Source: ZC4RG30 sp963777735 (GTDB taxonomy: Bacteria; Pseudomonadota; Gammaproteobacteria; Steroidobacterales; Steroidobacteraceae). Taken from it: a stretch of 64,000 nt of DNA. The translations under genes were made by a program, and so were the position numbers. The stretch lies in assembly GCA_963777735.1 (NCBI GenBank), contig CAVZRQ010000008.1, forward strand, positions 1,736,001 to 1,800,000, read 5' to 3'. Below are positions 54,317 to 63,137 of this stretch, piece by piece; position 1 is the stretch's first letter, and every line of letters starts with the position of its first letter. Under the pieces are notes generated by a model. The model was not told where the DNA came from. It searched no databases and saw only the letters and a list, made by a program, of their open reading frames with translations.

Positions 54317-55405
54317 GGCCAGTCCGCCGCGGGCATGAGGAAGTTGCCACCGGTCTCGCGCGCCATCGTCCAGAAGCGGTGCGGTGCGGGCAGATCGCCC
54401 TGCATCGGCAACAGGATCACATCGATCGGAATCTTGGGCGGCAGGCTGCGGCGCGCTTCGTCGAACAGGCGCGAGCGCTGCGCCGCATTGACGTAGTCGC
54501 GCGGGACCGCGATCCTTGCCCTGCGTGGGCAAGCCGTCCGTCACCAGCACCACCTGATCGGGGCGCGGCGTCAGGGCACGGATGGCCGCATAGGCATTGA
54601 ACAGACTGGTGCCGCCCTCGGGCACGAGGGTGCGCAGGGTTTCCACGGCCTGCGCGAGCTGCTTCGCGTCACCCGGATTGAGCCATTTCCCCGCGGTTTC
54701 CGGCACCAGCGGCATCACATCGGTGTTGAAGCCATACATCTGGAACCGGCTGCCGGAAGGAAACTGTGTCGACAGCCAGTCGGCGATATCCAGCGTCTGG
54801 CGCCACTTCGCGGTGGCGCGCCGCAATGCCGGATTCTGGTTGCGCAGCGTGATGATCTTGTCCAGTTCCTGATCCATCATGCTGGCGGATCGATCGATCA
54901 GCACCAGGATGTGTTTGCCCTTCAGCTTGATGCCGGTGATGTACTTGCGGTTGCCGGTTCCGCGGAACGAGCGCACGCGCTCGCCGGCCGGCACCTGCTG
55001 TGCCGCGAGGGTCTGCAAGCGCCGCGTCCCTTCTTCCATCTGGCGCAGATCGGACTTCAGTTTGTTGATGTGCTCGCGCTGCGCCATGCTGGTGGCGCCG
55101 ACATTGATGGCTTCCTCGCGCGCCTTGCCCACTTCGTCGATGAGCGCGTTGGCGCGTGCCGAAGCCTGGATGGTGTCGATCTCGGTCTTCTGCAGCGTAT
55201 TGCGCAACACCACGAGGTTGCGCGTGCCCACCAGCACTTCTTCTTCGAGCTTGTTGACCTCGGCCTGCAGCACATCGTTGTCGCGGATGCGCTTGATGCC
55301 GGACTGGCCCGCGACGATCGTGTAGAACAGCACCACCGCGCCGAAGCCGCAGCAGATGCAGTCCAGGAACGAGAGGCTGAAGACCTCGACGCGACGCCGA
55401 CGCAT
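54313..55405 (-). pseudogene. Membrane-anchored VWA protein 1, one-base frameshift
   Basis: ATG 55405 gives MRRRRVEVFSLSFLDCICCG, a coiled coil, then the VWA domain HILVLIDRSASMMDQ with GGTSLF and VLVTDGLPTQGK. After GK the frame turns to nonsense and runs in frame into VWA 2, giving a 710-residue fusion. Dropping one base at 54514-54515 restores RDYVNAAQRSRLFDEARR and a natural end at NFLMPAADWP with stop 54313-54315, overlapping the VWA 2 start. The intact product would be 363 residues. This is a real mutation, a programmed shift, or a sequencing error. Confidence 0.8.
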
Positions 55406-55411
55406 GCCGCT

Positions 55412-56671
55412 TCAGTCCGCGCTGCCGGACGCGGCATCCAGCGCGACCAGCGGCAGTTCAATGCCAGGTTCACCGAGGCGCAGCACACTGCCGGCATTCA
55501 GCAGCGCGCGCCCATTCACCCGCACGCCATCCACGAAACTGCCAAAGCTGGAATGATCCACGACCTGCGCCCGCGCGCCGTCGCGACGCAGGGTGCAATG
55601 CCGCCGCGACAATCCCGCCACGCCTTCCGGCAGCTGCAGCGCCACACCCTCCCCCGGATCGCGACCGATCACGAGGCCCGCAGCGGGAATCGGCAGCGCA
55701 CGCCCTCGGTAGATCACATGCGTGGCTGCGGCGGCAGCGCTGTTGCCCTGCAGATCAAGACTCTTCAGGGATTCCGCTGGCGCTGCGGTGGCGAACACCG
55801 GCACGCGCATGAGGTATTGCACACCACCCGACGCGGTCGCGCTGCCCGGCTGCAAGGTGCTGGCCGCGCGTGCGGCCACGCCATCGGGGACGCTGCACAC
55901 CGTCGCGAATCGCGCCGTGCCCAGCACCTCCCGCATGCCGGGAATGTCGAGCAGCGACTCGGGCACGAGCAGTGCGCAATCGTCCATGGCCGCCGACAGG
56001 GACTGCAGCGCGGTGGCCAGTGGCTGCAGCCATGCGCCCGCCGCGGCCACCAGCTGGTCACGCGTCAGCGTCAACGAGAGTTCACCGGCAGGAGCGGCAA
56101 GCGTGCAGTGGCCCTGCCCGGTGCGCTGCGCCTCGGCGGCCAGTGCGGGCAACTGCTGCCGCAACTGCGCTTCCTGCCGTTGATCATGCAGAGGATCAAA
56201 CCGCGTCTGCTGCACCAGCGTGGCCGCTGCCAGATTCACCCAGGCGTCATGCAGCGCGGCCTCACCGCCCTGCAGGCGCACCGTGCGCCGCAGTGACACC
56301 GTCGCGCCATCGCTGACGACGAGACTGATCGTCATCGCATGCCGTGCGAGATCCAGCAGCGCGGCGCTGCCGGGCAGCTGCAGCCAGGCCGCCACCAATG
56401 CCGCGCGGTCGACGAAGCCCTGCACCGGATAGCCCGCGGCACGCAGCTGGCGCAGCGGTTCGCCGAGACCAGAATTATCCAGCTGCGGCGACACCGCGAC
56501 CCAGATCTCACCTGCGCCAGGTTCTGCCAGCTGCTCGCGCAGGCTCTGCACTACGGGGGAGATATCGGCAGCGCCCAGCCGCGGCGCGGCCGCGCCAGGC
56601 ACCGCGGAGGCCAGCACGTTGCCATCGGCCGCGAGGCTCATCAACCGGTCGTTGAAATCGACGCCGTACAC
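55412..56671 (-). CDS. Hsp70-like actin-fold protein fused to FHA
   Basis: 419 residues from GTG 56671, one base after the previous stop. Residues 1-310 look like an ASKHA/Hsp70-type fold: YGVDFNDRLMSL, ALLDLARHAMTISLVVSDG, and the Hsp70-style ending LLVPESLLDIPGMREVLGTA with VPDGVAARAAS. Residues about 325-410 are an FHA domain: VIGRDPGEGV, LSRRHCTL (core arginine, serine and histidine) and SSFGSFVDGVRVNG. It should bind phosphothreonine made by the operon's kinase. VWA 1 follows 6 bases later. Confidence 0.72.
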   Translation of the reverse strand: MYGVDFNDRLMSLAADGNVLASAVPGAAAPRLGAADISPVVQSLREQLAEPGAGEIWVAVSPQLDNSGLGEPLRQLRAAGYPVQGFVDRAALVAAWLQLPGSAALLDLARHAMTISLVVSDGATVSLRRTVRLQGGEAALHDAWVNLAAATLVQQTRFDPLHDQRQEAQLRQQLPALAAEAQRTGQGHCTLAAPAGELSLTLTRDQLVAAAGAWLQPLATALQSLSAAMDDCALLVPESLLDIPGMREVLGTARFATVCSVPDGVAARAASTLQPGSATASGGVQYLMRVPVFATAAPAESLKSLDLQGNSAAAAATHVIYRGRALPIPAAGLVIGRDPGEGVALQLPEGVAGLSRRHCTLRRDGARAQVVDHSSFGSFVDGVRVNGRALLNAGSVLRLGEPGIELPLVALDAASGSAD

Positions 56672-56672
56672 T

Positions 56673-56903
56673 TCAGATGTCCACCGGAAAACTGAGGTTG
56701 TTGTCGGCCGACACCTGTTCTTCGGTGGGCTTGGGTCCGGGCGCGGCCTCGGCGGGTGTGGGCGCGGGCTCAGCTGCAGCGGGTGCCGGCGCGGCCGGCA
56801 TAGTGGCCGGGTCCGTGGGCTGCGTCTCCTGCGCACGCAGTGGCAGATACAGCAGCGGCACCAGCGCGACCAGCAACCACCACCAGCGACGTTTGGCCAT
56901 CAT
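56673..56903 (-). CDS. Small single-pass Pro/Ala-rich protein
   Basis: 76 residues: MMAKRRWWWLLVALVPLLYL forms a membrane anchor, followed by a Pro/Ala/Thr-rich external tail ending DNNLSFPVDI. ATG 56903 overlaps the SUMF1 gene stop (ATGA), and the actin-fold gene starts one base after its stop. Its position inside the operon suggests a structural subunit or linker. No family. Confidence 0.6.
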   Translation of the reverse strand: MMAKRRWWWLLVALVPLLYLPLRAQETQPTDPATMPAAPAPAAAEPAPTPAEAAPGPKPTEEQVSADNNLSFPVDI

Positions 56904-58996
56904 GGGTTGATCTCCGCGTAACGCGCGACACGAAATCCGATGGTCTGCGAAGGCCCGGCAGCGCGTTCGCGCCAGGCCAGCCGCAACTCCGCGATGGTTG
57001 CCGTGCGCCAGCTTGCACCGCGAATGGAATGTGGTCCATCGGACTGCGGTCCGGTGGGATCCGTCACCGGACCGGCTTCAGGCAGCGAGGCATACACATC
57101 GTGCATCCACTCGGACACATTCCCGCCGAGGTTGTGGAAGCCGGCGGGTGATCGTCCGTAACTGTCCACGGGTGCAATGACGGGATGCTCGTCGCTGTAT
57201 GCCGGCAATGCGGCGGCGAGGCGCACGTCCGGGCCCGGACGTGTCGGCAGTGATTCCTGGCCGGCGAGATTCGCGGCACCTGCGGGCGGCGGAAGTGTGT
57301 CGCCCCAGGCGTAGCGCTGCCAGCGTTGTCCGTTCACATAGCGCGCGGCGTATTCCCATTCCGCCTCGGTCGGCAGTCGATAGCCCGACGTGAGCTTCTG
57401 CGCCAGCTGCCAGCGACCATCACGCCGTTCATAGGCAGGCGAGAGCCCCTCGCGCAACGACAACCAGTTGCAGAATTCGATGGCGTCGTCCCAGGAGACA
57501 TTGCTGACGGCCTGCTTGTCGAGATCCAGCGATTTGTCCATGGCGATGCCCGCTGCATGATTGGGACGGAACACCCGGAACTGCGCATTGCTGACTTCGG
57601 TTTCCGCCATGTAGAACGGCCGCGTCAGTGTGACGGCGCGCTGCACCTCGTTGGCCCGACGCCCCTGTTCCCGCCGGTCGCTGCCCTGCTGATAATTGCC
57701 CGCCGGCAGCAACACCAGCGTGCCGAGCAAGGCACTCTGCAGGCGTGCCGGCGGCGGTGGCGGTGGTGGCGGTGGTGGTTCCGGCTGCGCACTGCCGGCG
57801 GCAACCTCGCCGGCAACGCCGGCATCGGCAACCGATTCCGCCGCGCGCATCACGGCCGGTGCCGGCAGCGCAAGGTCGATGCGGCCGAGATCCAGGGTCT
57901 GCCCCGCGATGATCGCGATCTCGCTGTTCCAGCTGCGCCGTCCGGCCGCCGTGATCGCAAGCTTGTGCAAGCCCGAATCCAGCTCCAGTTTCTGCGGCGC
58001 ATTGCCGAGCTCCTGGCCATCGACACTGACGCGCGCCGCCGCGGGCAAGGTGTCGAGCACCAGCCAGCCGGTGGCCGGCAGCAACTGCACTTCCAGCGTC
58101 TGGCGCCGACCGCCGCCTTCGATCTCCATGCGGCCGACGTAATCCACGCGACGGGGCGCGCGCACGATGATCTCGCGTGTGCCATGCGCCACCTCCACTT
58201 CGCCAGGCACGCGGGCAACGACGACTCCATCGACCAGCAACTCCGCCGACTCCTCCTGCGTGTTGACAGTGAGCAGCCCCGGCAGCAGCTCGAGTGTCAC
58301 CGGCAATGCGGCCGCCTCGGACAGTTCACGCGTGACATTGAGCGTCACGCGCTGGTTCTGATAGCCGGGATGGCTGAACGTCACCGTGCGTTGTCCTGGC
58401 AGCAGGAACAGCCGATCACCGGCATGCCAGTCGAGCAGGCCCGGCACCGTGGCGCTCGCAGCGGCCGGCGTCAGCTGCACGGCCACCGGCACCAGCGTGA
58501 ACAACACCCATGCCATCGCGACCACCAGCAGCACGCAGATCGCGATGGCGATCCTGCGCAGGATTCCACGCCGTGAAGGCAGCGGCGATGTGGCATTCAT
58601 GGCCGCGGCATCACCACCCGCGGCGATGATCTCGTGTACGCCGGCCTCGACTTCCTCACCCGGCAGCGCATGACGCAGCACCGGCGCCACCGTGGCATTG
58701 CCGGCCAGATGCGCGACCTCGATTCGCGCTGCAGCCGGATGTACCACCAGCTGCGCATCGCCGGCACGGATCACATCGAAATCCACCAGTGGCACGGGCG
58801 AACGCATCACGCTGCCATTCACGACCACCGTGGCCCGCCCGATGGCGCGCAACAGCCATTGCGCACCATCGGCTTCGATGCGCAGCGGCACATCGTCGCC
58901 CGGCACCGGCAGATCCGAGCCCGGACCACCAATCACCAGCGGCAGCCGAGCCTGGCGCCGGCCCAATGGCTCGCGGATGGAAACTTCGACGCTCAA
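56900..58996 (-). CDS. FHA-like / PEGA / SUMF1-domain membrane protein
   Basis: 698 residues. TTG 58996 is the first workable start, with AGGAG about 10 bases upstream. A cytoplasmic N-terminal FHA-like domain (about 1-100: LPLVIGGPGSDLPVPG, VVVNGSVM, VIRAGDAQLVV) is followed by a membrane helix (about 146-168), two or three PEGA repeats (about 200-370: LELLPGLLTVNTQEESAELL, ATGWLVLDTLPAAARVSVDG), a polyproline stretch, and a SUMF1/formylglycine-enzyme-like domain (about 430-698: PFYMAETEVSNAQF, YRLPTEAEWEYAAR, NVSEW, IRGASW, IGFR). SUMF1 folds often serve as binding rather than catalytic modules in bacteria. Confidence 0.8.
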   Translation of the reverse strand: MSVEVSIREPLGRRQARLPLVIGGPGSDLPVPGDDVPLRIEADGAQWLLRAIGRATVVVNGSVMRSPVPLVDFDVIRAGDAQLVVHPAAARIEVAHLAGNATVAPVLRHALPGEEVEAGVHEIIAAGGDAAAMNATSPLPSRRGILRRIAIAICVLLVVAMAWVLFTLVPVAVQLTPAAASATVPGLLDWHAGDRLFLLPGQRTVTFSHPGYQNQRVTLNVTRELSEAAALPVTLELLPGLLTVNTQEESAELLVDGVVVARVPGEVEVAHGTREIIVRAPRRVDYVGRMEIEGGGRRQTLEVQLLPATGWLVLDTLPAAARVSVDGQELGNAPQKLELDSGLHKLAITAAGRRSWNSEIAIIAGQTLDLGRIDLALPAPAVMRAAESVADAGVAGEVAAGSAQPEPPPPPPPPPPARLQSALLGTLVLLPAGNYQQGSDRREQGRRANEVQRAVTLTRPFYMAETEVSNAQFRVFRPNHAAGIAMDKSLDLDKQAVSNVSWDDAIEFCNWLSLREGLSPAYERRDGRWQLAQKLTSGYRLPTEAEWEYAARYVNGQRWQRYAWGDTLPPPAGAANLAGQESLPTRPGPDVRLAAALPAYSDEHPVIAPVDSYGRSPAGFHNLGGNVSEWMHDVYASLPEAGPVTDPTGPQSDGPHSIRGASWRTATIAELRLAWRERAAGPSQTIGFRVARYAEINP

Positions 58997-59012
58997 GCTG
59001 GCATGGCTCCTG

Positions 59013-61079
59013 TCAGATCCGTTCGGTGCACTGGATGGACAGTGCAGCGTCCTGTTGTCCCGGTGCAAGGTCCAGCTCCAGGCGCACATCGCGGAAGCCA
59101 TCGCGCCGTCCGATGACGGTATAACGGCCGGGCTTGAGATCCAGCTCGCGCAGGCGGAATGCGCCCAGCATGCCCATCGGCGAAACGCTCACCTCGGTGC
59201 TGTTGTCCGAAGTGATCGCCACACGCACCGGCATCGCCAGGGTCTGCAGCGCGGACTTCAGCTGGTTGAGCTGGCCCGTGAGGCGTGCAGCCTTTGGGTT
59301 CGCCGCATCGCCTCGGGCCAGCGCGCGTTCTGCGGCAGCACGCACTGCTGGTGCCGCCAGCCGCTCGGGCCGCGCGAGATAATCGGCAAGTTCAGCGTCG
59401 AGCGAGGCCCGGCGGGTGCTGCGGGTCAGGCCATCCTGCGCGAACAACAGGGTCGCATCGCGCGCCAGCGTCGCTTCGTAATGCGCCACGGCCGAATCCC
59501 ATTGTTCCTTGCGTTCAAGGTCGACGCCCTGCGCGAGATCCGCCGCATTGCGCTGGTTGCGCAGCACTTCCGCAACCCGCGCCTGCCCATCCAGCACGCG
59601 CGCTTCACCGGGATACAGATCGGCCGCGCGCGCATACGCGGACTGCGCCGCGGCCAGCTCGCCCTGCCGAAGCGCGGCGGCCGCCCGCGCCAGCAGCTGT
59701 TCGAAATCCTCAGCACGCAGCCGACCCTGCACGCGCGCCAGCGCCTCCCGCGCCGGAGCAAACTGCGGATTCCCTGACACCAGCGCCTGATACTGCGCAC
59801 GCGCTGCAGGCAGATCCCCGCCGGCCTCGACACGCGTCGCAGCGGCGAAATCCGCCAGCAATTGTTCCATCCGCGCAGCGGCCTCGAGACCCTGCTGCGC
59901 ATCTCCGTTCCCCGGATCCAGCGCCAGTGCACGCTGGAATGCCGCGCGGGCCACCGCTGGCTGCCCCGCCTGCAATGCCTTTTCGGCGGCCTGCAGAACT
60001 TCAGGCAACGTTGCGGTCACGGCGGTCTGAACCTGCGGCGCGGCCGGCGCATCGCGCGCGATGACAGCCGCGGCCACGGTTGCGGGCGGCGCTTCGACCT
60101 GCGCCACCACCGGCGCGACGGCAGTGGCCGGCAGGCGCGGCAACAGCACGATGGCCGCACCCGCTACACCGGCGGCAGCCACCAGCCACCACAACGCGCC
60201 GCGATAACTTCGCGGCCGCACCACGCCGGGCGCCACCACCGCAGCGGGCTCCACCACAAACGCTGCGCCCTCTCCCTGCACCACCGCTTCCTGACTCAGC
60301 CAGTGCTCGAACCCTGCCATCACCACCTGCATGTCGGGACGCGCCTGCGGGTCGCGCGCCAGCATCGACTGGATCAGATCGAGCAGACCCTGCGGAGCGC
60401 GTTGCGCCGGCACGAGTGCGGCGGGCGGTTCCTGCAGCACGCGCTGCAGGCTGAAATCCGGGTAATAAGGGGGGTACCGCGTCAGCAGTTCGTAAGCCAG
60501 CGCGCCGAGCCCGTAGACATCGTCGGCCGTGGTGGCCGCTTCGCCCTGCAGCTGCTGCGGACTTGCCGAGAAGGGCGAGCCGGCACACATGGCGGCAGTC
60601 GAACCCGTGCGCGAGGCCGCGCCGAAATCGGTTACGCGCACACGGCCAGCGGCATCGAACAGCACGTTGCCGGCCTTGATATCCCGATGCACCACGCCGC
60701 GTGAATGCGCGTGCTCCAGCACGGCCGCCACCTGCTGCAGCACCGGCAACAGCCGCTGCCAGGGTGCGCCGCGCAGCTGCGAGGCGTCGCCGCCGCCGGC
60801 GTATTCCATGGGCAGGAACACCAGCCAGCCATCCCGCCGCGGTTCTTCCACATGCAACACACCGGGATGATCGAGCCGCTGCGACATCTCTGCTTCATGG
60901 CGCAGCACCAGCGCGGCCTCATCGGCACTGCAGCTGCGCAGATGCAGGAATTTAAGCGCTACGCGCTGACTGGCGGCTTCGTCCTGCGCGGCCCATACCT
61001 CCGCATGACCGCCGTCTCCCAGCCGCTCCAGCAAGACATAGCGGTCGGCCAGGCGTTTGCCCGGCTCAAGGCTCGCCAT
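59013..61079 (-). CDS. Transmembrane Ser/Thr protein kinase with periplasmic TPRs
   Basis: 688 residues. The Hanks-type kinase domain (about 10-265) has glycine loop LGDGGHAEVWAA, Lys43 in VALKFL, catalytic HRDIKAGNVL (Asp133), and DFG at 151-153; it should be active. A membrane helix (294-316) leads to an external TPR-like helical region (about 370-590) and a final PEGA-like domain (615-688: KPGRYTVIGRRDGFRDVRLE). The start lies inside the end of the previous lipoprotein gene (14-base overlap). Likely substrates are the FHA-binding partners in the same operon. Confidence 0.87.
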   Translation of the reverse strand: MASLEPGKRLADRYVLLERLGDGGHAEVWAAQDEAASQRVALKFLHLRSCSADEAALVLRHEAEMSQRLDHPGVLHVEEPRRDGWLVFLPMEYAGGGDASQLRGAPWQRLLPVLQQVAAVLEHAHSRGVVHRDIKAGNVLFDAAGRVRVTDFGAASRTGSTAAMCAGSPFSASPQQLQGEAATTADDVYGLGALAYELLTRYPPYYPDFSLQRVLQEPPAALVPAQRAPQGLLDLIQSMLARDPQARPDMQVVMAGFEHWLSQEAVVQGEGAAFVVEPAAVVAPGVVRPRSYRGALWWLVAAAGVAGAAIVLLPRLPATAVAPVVAQVEAPPATVAAAVIARDAPAAPQVQTAVTATLPEVLQAAEKALQAGQPAVARAAFQRALALDPGNGDAQQGLEAAARMEQLLADFAAATRVEAGGDLPAARAQYQALVSGNPQFAPAREALARVQGRLRAEDFEQLLARAAAALRQGELAAAQSAYARAADLYPGEARVLDGQARVAEVLRNQRNAADLAQGVDLERKEQWDSAVAHYEATLARDATLLFAQDGLTRSTRRASLDAELADYLARPERLAAPAVRAAAERALARGDAANPKAARLTGQLNQLKSALQTLAMPVRVAITSDNSTEVSVSPMGMLGAFRLRELDLKPGRYTVIGRRDGFRDVRLELDLAPGQQDAALSIQCTERI

Positions 61080-62289
61080 TGTTCGGACTGGCCTCTTCGG
61101 CCTGGTATTCGCGCAGCAACCGGCGCCATTCGCGGTACTGCTCTTCCGCGGACCCGGTCAGTCTGAGGCTGCGACCCTCGACCTCCACCACCTGCGTGCT
61201 CACATCGGACTGGAACGACTGCGCCAGCTCGGCGAAGGCGGTGGCATGCGTGCGGGCATCGGCATACTTGCGCAGGCCCGACATGAACGCGGCGATGCCA
61301 CCGGCCGTACCGGCATAACGGGCGGCGCTCTCGACATTGCAGGCGGTGTTGCCGCTGCAGCTGCTCGGCACCAGGATGGATGCCGCCACCGCAGCGGCGC
61401 CGAGAATCGTGCGGGTGCGGGCACTGGCCAGCGCGCGTTCCTGTTTATCGACTTCCTCGTACGAAGTGCGGCGGAACTCGCCGTAGTACTGCTGCATCTG
61501 TTCCGAGAAGCCGACGTAGTAACCATCCAGCGTGTCGATCACGGCGGTATCGCGTTCGCGAATGCGCTGCACCCGCTGGACCAGCGGATCGTTGTCGGCC
61601 GGCAAGCGCGCCACCCGCAGCAGCGCGGGAGTGGCGGCCGTGTCCTGGCGCAGATATCCCTTCAGTGCATCCGGCGCCAGATCCGCAGCGAACTGCAGTT
61701 CCGTCACCTGCCGCAGCTCGCGCAATGCGGTTTCATCGAGCTTGGCGCGCGCAGCCAGCAGGTCGTTCGCGATGTTCGAGAACACGTTCTGGAAGGGATC
61801 GCGCGCCCGCAGCGCCGCATCGGTCTTGTAGCTGCCGATGTCGGCCAGGCTTTCATAACGTCGCGCATCGATCCACACGCGTCCGGCCGCATCGCGTGCC
61901 GTGATCTCCAGCTCCAGCTTCTTGCCGGTGGATTCAATGATGCGACCGGTGATGGCGAGATCGACGAACTGCACGTTCTCGGGCGCCACGCGCACCGCAC
62001 CCCACTGGGCGCTGCTTTCTAGCGTGTTGCGCAGCTGGGTCGCGAAGTATCGCGCCTCGGCCTTGCGCAGGTCGGGGTAGATGCGCTTCTTCGCCAGCGC
62101 TTCTTCATCCGCAGCGAGTTCTGCCGGAATGCCCGGGTCGAAGCTGCGCACCACCACATCGATGCGCTGTTCGGCAGGAATCTCCTGCACCGCCTGCTGT
62201 ACATCCACCTTCGGCAGCGGCTTGGTGTCCTGCACCATGCAGCCACCCAGTGCGCCCGCCACGGCGAGCAATGCAACGACGCGGATCAC
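61066..62289 (-). CDS. Lipoprotein C of the kinase/VWA operon
   Basis: 407 residues with lipobox ALGGC after MIRVVALLAVAG. The mature part has an alpha/beta N-terminal domain (VVVRSFDPGIPAEL, AITGRIIESTGKKLELEITA) resembling lipoproteins of the curli/TolB-like penicillin-binding-activator type, then a helical C-terminal half with a hydrophobic RTILGAAAVAASILVP segment. Family uncertain. It overlaps its neighbours by 4 and 14 bases. Confidence 0.68.
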   Translation of the reverse strand: MIRVVALLAVAGALGGCMVQDTKPLPKVDVQQAVQEIPAEQRIDVVVRSFDPGIPAELAADEEALAKKRIYPDLRKAEARYFATQLRNTLESSAQWGAVRVAPENVQFVDLAITGRIIESTGKKLELEITARDAAGRVWIDARRYESLADIGSYKTDAALRARDPFQNVFSNIANDLLAARAKLDETALRELRQVTELQFAADLAPDALKGYLRQDTAATPALLRVARLPADNDPLVQRVQRIRERDTAVIDTLDGYYVGFSEQMQQYYGEFRRTSYEEVDKQERALASARTRTILGAAAVAASILVPSSCSGNTACNVESAARYAGTAGGIAAFMSGLRKYADARTHATAFAELAQSFQSDVSTQVVEVEGRSLRLTGSAEEQYREWRRLLREYQAEEASPNNGEP

Positions 62290-63137
62290 CTGCGGCCCCC
62301 GGTGTTTTCCTTGTAGTCGCGATATTCCTTCCAGAGCTTCTCTTTCAGCTCCGGATCGGTTTCTGTTTCAGCAGCCTTGCGCAGGCGCCGCGCGATGATG
62401 TCGTCGTCGTCGCCGGAGGGGATGGGCTTGGCCACCGCGCCACCACCACCACCCGAGCCGCTGCCCGCTTCCTGACCAGCTGCCGGGTCGCTGCTGCCGC
62501 CTTCGGTGCCGCCCTTCTTGCCCGTGCCTTCGGAACGCAGATCGCCTGCGCGATCGCGGCCGCCATCGCCCGCCGCATCGCTGCCGCTTGATGCGGCATC
62601 GACCACCGCCCCATCTTCGCGGGATGCCGCGCGCGCATCGCGCTCTTCCGCGCTGCGCTGCTGCTCGCGCCGCAGCTGCTCATCGAACTTGCCGAGCGAT
62701 GCATCCAGCTTGCCATCCACCTCGGCGCGGTGTTCACCGGGGGTCTTCGCCGGCACGCCGGTATCGGCGGTGCCGTCACGGCGGGCTGCTCCACCCGCTG
62801 CGCCGGAGCCTGTGGATGCAGACGAGCCAGTGCTGGCTGTTGATCCGCTGCTGTCTGCTGAGCCAGCGCTGCCCGAAGAACCGGTCTGCGATGAGGGCGA
62901 TGCCGGCGGCGAAGGCAGCGCGGAGCCGGAGGGCGACCCGGACGACGGCGAGGAGGTCGGGGCAGGCATCGACGTCGGCGATGGCATCGAACCTGGAGAA
63001 GGGTTCGAAGTGGGTGACGGCATCGGCGGCGCCGGCATGGAAGGCGCCGGCCGGCCCGCAGATCCGCTGGTTGTCTCGCAGGCGCACAGCAACACCGTGA
63101 TAGCCGCGGCAACAGCGTTGCGCAGGAACTGGTTCAT
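62286..63137 (-). CDS. Lipoprotein B, serine/proline-rich
   Basis: 283 residues from ATG 63137, with lipobox LLCAC. Residues 25-120 are Pro/Ser/Met-rich repeats (PAPSMPAPPMPSPTS) and long Ser/Gly tracts, then a charged coiled-coil-like region (EQLRREQQRSAEERDARAA), a glycine run and an acidic DDDDIIARRLRKAAETETDP C-terminus. It is probably a flexible spacer or tether in the envelope. The start overlaps lipoprotein A's stop (ATGA). Confidence 0.65.
   Translation of the reverse strand: MNQFLRNAVAAAITVLLCACETTSGSAGRPAPSMPAPPMPSPTSNPSPGSMPSPTSMPAPTSSPSSGSPSGSALPSPPASPSSQTGSSGSAGSADSSGSTASTGSSASTGSGAAGGAARRDGTADTGVPAKTPGEHRAEVDGKLDASLGKFDEQLRREQQRSAEERDARAASREDGAVVDAASSGSDAAGDGGRDRAGDLRSEGTGKKGGTEGGSSDPAAGQEAGSGSGGGGGAVAKPIPSGDDDDIIARRLRKAAETETDPELKEKLWKEYRDYKENTGGRR

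Noticed and set aside
57755..57780. GGTGGCGG-type repeat
   Set aside because: It encodes the polyproline linker of the SUMF1 protein on the other strand.
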